Source: DRKI01 sp011051875
GTDB taxonomy: Bacteria; Desulfobacterota; Desulfobulbia; Desulfobulbales; Desulfobulbaceae
Direction: 5' to 3'
Length of the DNA stretch: 64,000 nt
Assembly: GCA_026990385.1 (NCBI GenBank)
Contig: JALXDL010000024.1
Location: forward strand, 13,634-77,633
Below, piece after piece: positions 62,662 through 64,000 of this stretch. The translations under genes and the position numbers were made by a program. The first letter of the stretch is position 1, and each line of letters begins with the position of its first letter. Below the pieces are notes generated by a model, which was given only the letters and a program-made list of their open reading frames with translations, was not told the origin of the DNA and did not search any database.

Positions 62662-63711
62662 TTACCGGACCTTGTCGAAACTGATACGCGGATCGACCAG
62701 CACGTAGCTGAGATCGGAGAGCAGGCGCGAGACGAGCCCGATGATGGTGAAGAAATAGAGGGTGCCCAGCACCACCGGGTAGTCCCGGTTCATCACCGAC
62801 TGGTAGGCGAGCAGTCCCATGCCGTCCAGGGAAAAGATGGTCTCGATCAGCAGGCTGCCGGTGAAAAAGGCGGTGATGAACGAGCCCGGGAAACCGGTGA
62901 TGATGGGGATGATGGCGTTGCGGAACACGTGGCGGTAGAGGACCTGTTTTTCCGACAATCCCTTGGCGCGGGCCGTTATCACGTACTGCTTGCGGATCTC
63001 CTCGAGAAAGGAATTCTTGGTCAGCAGGGTCATCACCGCCAGGCTGCCCACCGTGGAGGAGGTCACCGGCAGGACCATGTGCCAGAGATAGTCCAGGACC
63101 TTGCCCACCAGGCTCAGCTCGTGCCAGTTGTCCGAGACCAGGCCCCGGAGCGGAAAGATATGCCAGAAACTGCCTCCGCCGAAGAGCACGATCAGGATGA
63201 TGCCGAGCACGAAGCCGGGAATGGCATAGCCTACCAGGATGATGGTCGAGGTGATCACGTCGAAGCGGGAACCGTCCCGCACCGCCTTGGCAATACCCAG
63301 GGGTATGCAGACCGAGTAGACGATCACGAATGTCCACAGCCCCAGGGACATGGAAACCGGCATCTTGGAGATCACCAGGTCGACCACGCTCATGTGGTGG
63401 TAATAGGACTCTCCGAAGTCGAAGACCAGGTAGTTGCCCATCATGGTGAGGAACCGCTGCAGAGGCGGCCTGTCAAAACCGTACATCTTGCGCAGCTGCT
63501 CTATCCGGTCCCGGTCCAGTCCCTTGCCGCCCTGGTAGAGGCCGGCCCCGCCGCTGGTCGCCTCGCCGCTGCCCATCTGCCCCTCGATCTGGGCCATCAT
63601 CCGCTCCACCGGGCCGCCGGGTACGAACTGGGTAATGGTGAAGGTGATCAGCATGACCCCGAACAGGGTGGGGATCATGAGCAGGATCCGCTTGAGGATA
63701 TAGGCACTCAC
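62662..63711 (-). CDS. peptide ABC transporter permease (OppB/YejB-like)
   Basis: The protein has 349 residues and starts MSAYILKRILLMIPTLFGVMLITFTITQFVPGGPVERMM, the usual OppB N-terminus. The EAA loop is QYVITARAKGLSEKQVLYRHVFRNAIIPIITGFP. It pairs with the OppC-like subunit to import peptides. Its start overlaps the stop of the gamma-glutamyltransferase gene (ATGA). The solute-binding and ATPase genes are not seen. Confidence 0.94.
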   Translation of the reverse strand: MSAYILKRILLMIPTLFGVMLITFTITQFVPGGPVERMMAQIEGQMGSGEATSGGAGLYQGGKGLDRDRIEQLRKMYGFDRPPLQRFLTMMGNYLVFDFGESYYHHMSVVDLVISKMPVSMSLGLWTFVIVYSVCIPLGIAKAVRDGSRFDVITSTIILVGYAIPGFVLGIILIVLFGGGSFWHIFPLRGLVSDNWHELSLVGKVLDYLWHMVLPVTSSTVGSLAVMTLLTKNSFLEEIRKQYVITARAKGLSEKQVLYRHVFRNAIIPIITGFPGSFITAFFTGSLLIETIFSLDGMGLLAYQSVMNRDYPVVLGTLYFFTIIGLVSRLLSDLSYVLVDPRISFDKVR

Positions 63712-64000
63712 GGCCGCACCACCTCCACGGCACCGCCCCGCCTGGGGTCACCGGCACCGCCCCGCCCGCGCCCCACCACGTGTACCCCGCCGAAATACAT
63801 GCTCTTCTCCTGCCAGACATTGACCCGGACCCGCCTGCGCAGTGCCTCCACCGCCGGCCCGGAAAATCCCGGCTCCATCTGCAGGATCTCGCCATCCCAG
63901 TGCAGCCGCGGCGCTTCCACCGCCTCCACCCGGTGCCGCCGGAAATCGACCAGCTGGGTCAGGACCTGGGTCATGGCGGTGCGGATCCGCTTGGAACCGC
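63708..64000 (-). CDS. ggt: gamma-glutamyltransferase C-terminus, partial
   Basis: Only the last 97 codons are in the window. GSKRIRTAMTQVLTQLVDFRRHRVEAVEAPRLHWDGEILQMEPG resembles the GGT small subunit after its GSPGGSRI motif, and the end GAGDPRRGGAVEVV is typical. GGT removes gamma-glutamyl groups, for example from glutathione, in the periplasm. It is upstream of and overlapping the peptide-permease genes, which could import the released peptide. Confidence 0.82.
   Translation of the reverse strand, partial: GSKRIRTAMTQVLTQLVDFRRHRVEAVEAPRLHWDGEILQMEPGFSGPAVEALRRRVRVNVWQEKSMYFGGVHVVGRGRGGAGDPRRGGAVEVVRP

Noticed and set aside
1..64000. CRISPR arrays, tRNA or rRNA genes, insertion sequences, prophage
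   Set aside because: I looked for regular spaced repeats, cloverleaf sequences, transposases and phage genes and saw none.

Overview
The window is GC-rich and gene-dense. It looks like the chromosome of an anaerobic, hydrogen-metabolising Gram-negative bacterium. The clues are outer-membrane porins, an HdrA-Mvh hydrogenase locus, a second membrane-bound uptake-type [NiFe] hydrogenase, a full hyp maturation set and at least three probable selenoproteins side by side. I infer Desulfobacterota (former Deltaproteobacteria), but no rRNA or other marker here proves it. The window starts inside a DedA-family gene and ends inside a gamma-glutamyltransferase gene. I saw no rRNA, tRNA, insertion sequence, prophage or CRISPR array.

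Layout. Bases 1-3265 (minus): glycosyltransferase 39, uppP and dedA, a probable undecaprenyl-phosphate recycling operon. Bases 3598-5061: an atypical histidine kinase. Bases 5882-8146: two outer-membrane proteins, an OmpA/OmpW-like barrel and a phosphate-type OprO/P porin. Bases 8219-13803 (minus): phoU-pstC-pstA-pstS-pstB, divergent from phoB-phoR (14250-16800); an 11-bp-periodic repeat lies between them. Bases 16816-18879: a PilJ-type chemoreceptor fused to PilZ. Bases 19209-22987: ketopantoate-reductase-like protein, universal stress protein, kinase-like protein and amino acid permease in one overlapping operon. Bases 22999-26178: glycogen phosphorylase and a HdeD-like protein. Bases 26565-28463: ftsH. 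Bases 28568-33650 (minus): HlyD, dual-ATPase and two-permease ABC exporter. Bases 34550-38861: PilZ, FliK-like and FlhB-C-terminal-like proteins, then adenine deaminase. Bases 39162-42985: mglB, mglA and a 907-residue acidic repeat protein.

Bases 43016-61533 are the hydrogenase region. On the minus strand hypF-hypC-hypD-hypE. On the plus strand a maturation protease, an HTH-HdrC-HdrB/D fusion, hdrA, mvhD, mvhG, mvhA and a small zinc-ribbon ORF; then hyaA-hyaB-hyaC-hyaD-hypA-hypB. Three plus-strand genes each carry one in-frame TGA exactly where their family has a conserved cysteine: ECGH in the Hdr-like protein, the NDCSMC-type motif in HdrA, and DPCxxCxxH in the hydrogenase large subunit. 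Each TGA is followed 22-27 nt later by a hairpin with a short G-containing loop, as expected for a bacterial SECIS. They are best read as selenocysteine codons, making the Mvh enzyme a [NiFeSe] hydrogenase. Arrays of TTGTGCA half-sites lie upstream of hyaA and between hypF and the protease gene, suggesting one regulator for both sets. Bases 61611-64000 (minus): a gamma-glutamyltransferase and two peptide-ABC permeases.

How the parts may work together (inference): periplasmic Hya would feed hydrogen electrons through its cytochrome b to the quinone pool. The cytoplasmic Mvh-Hdr complex would couple hydrogen to ferredoxin and a disulfide-type or other acceptor by flavin-based electron bifurcation. 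The Hyp proteins and two proteases mature both enzymes.
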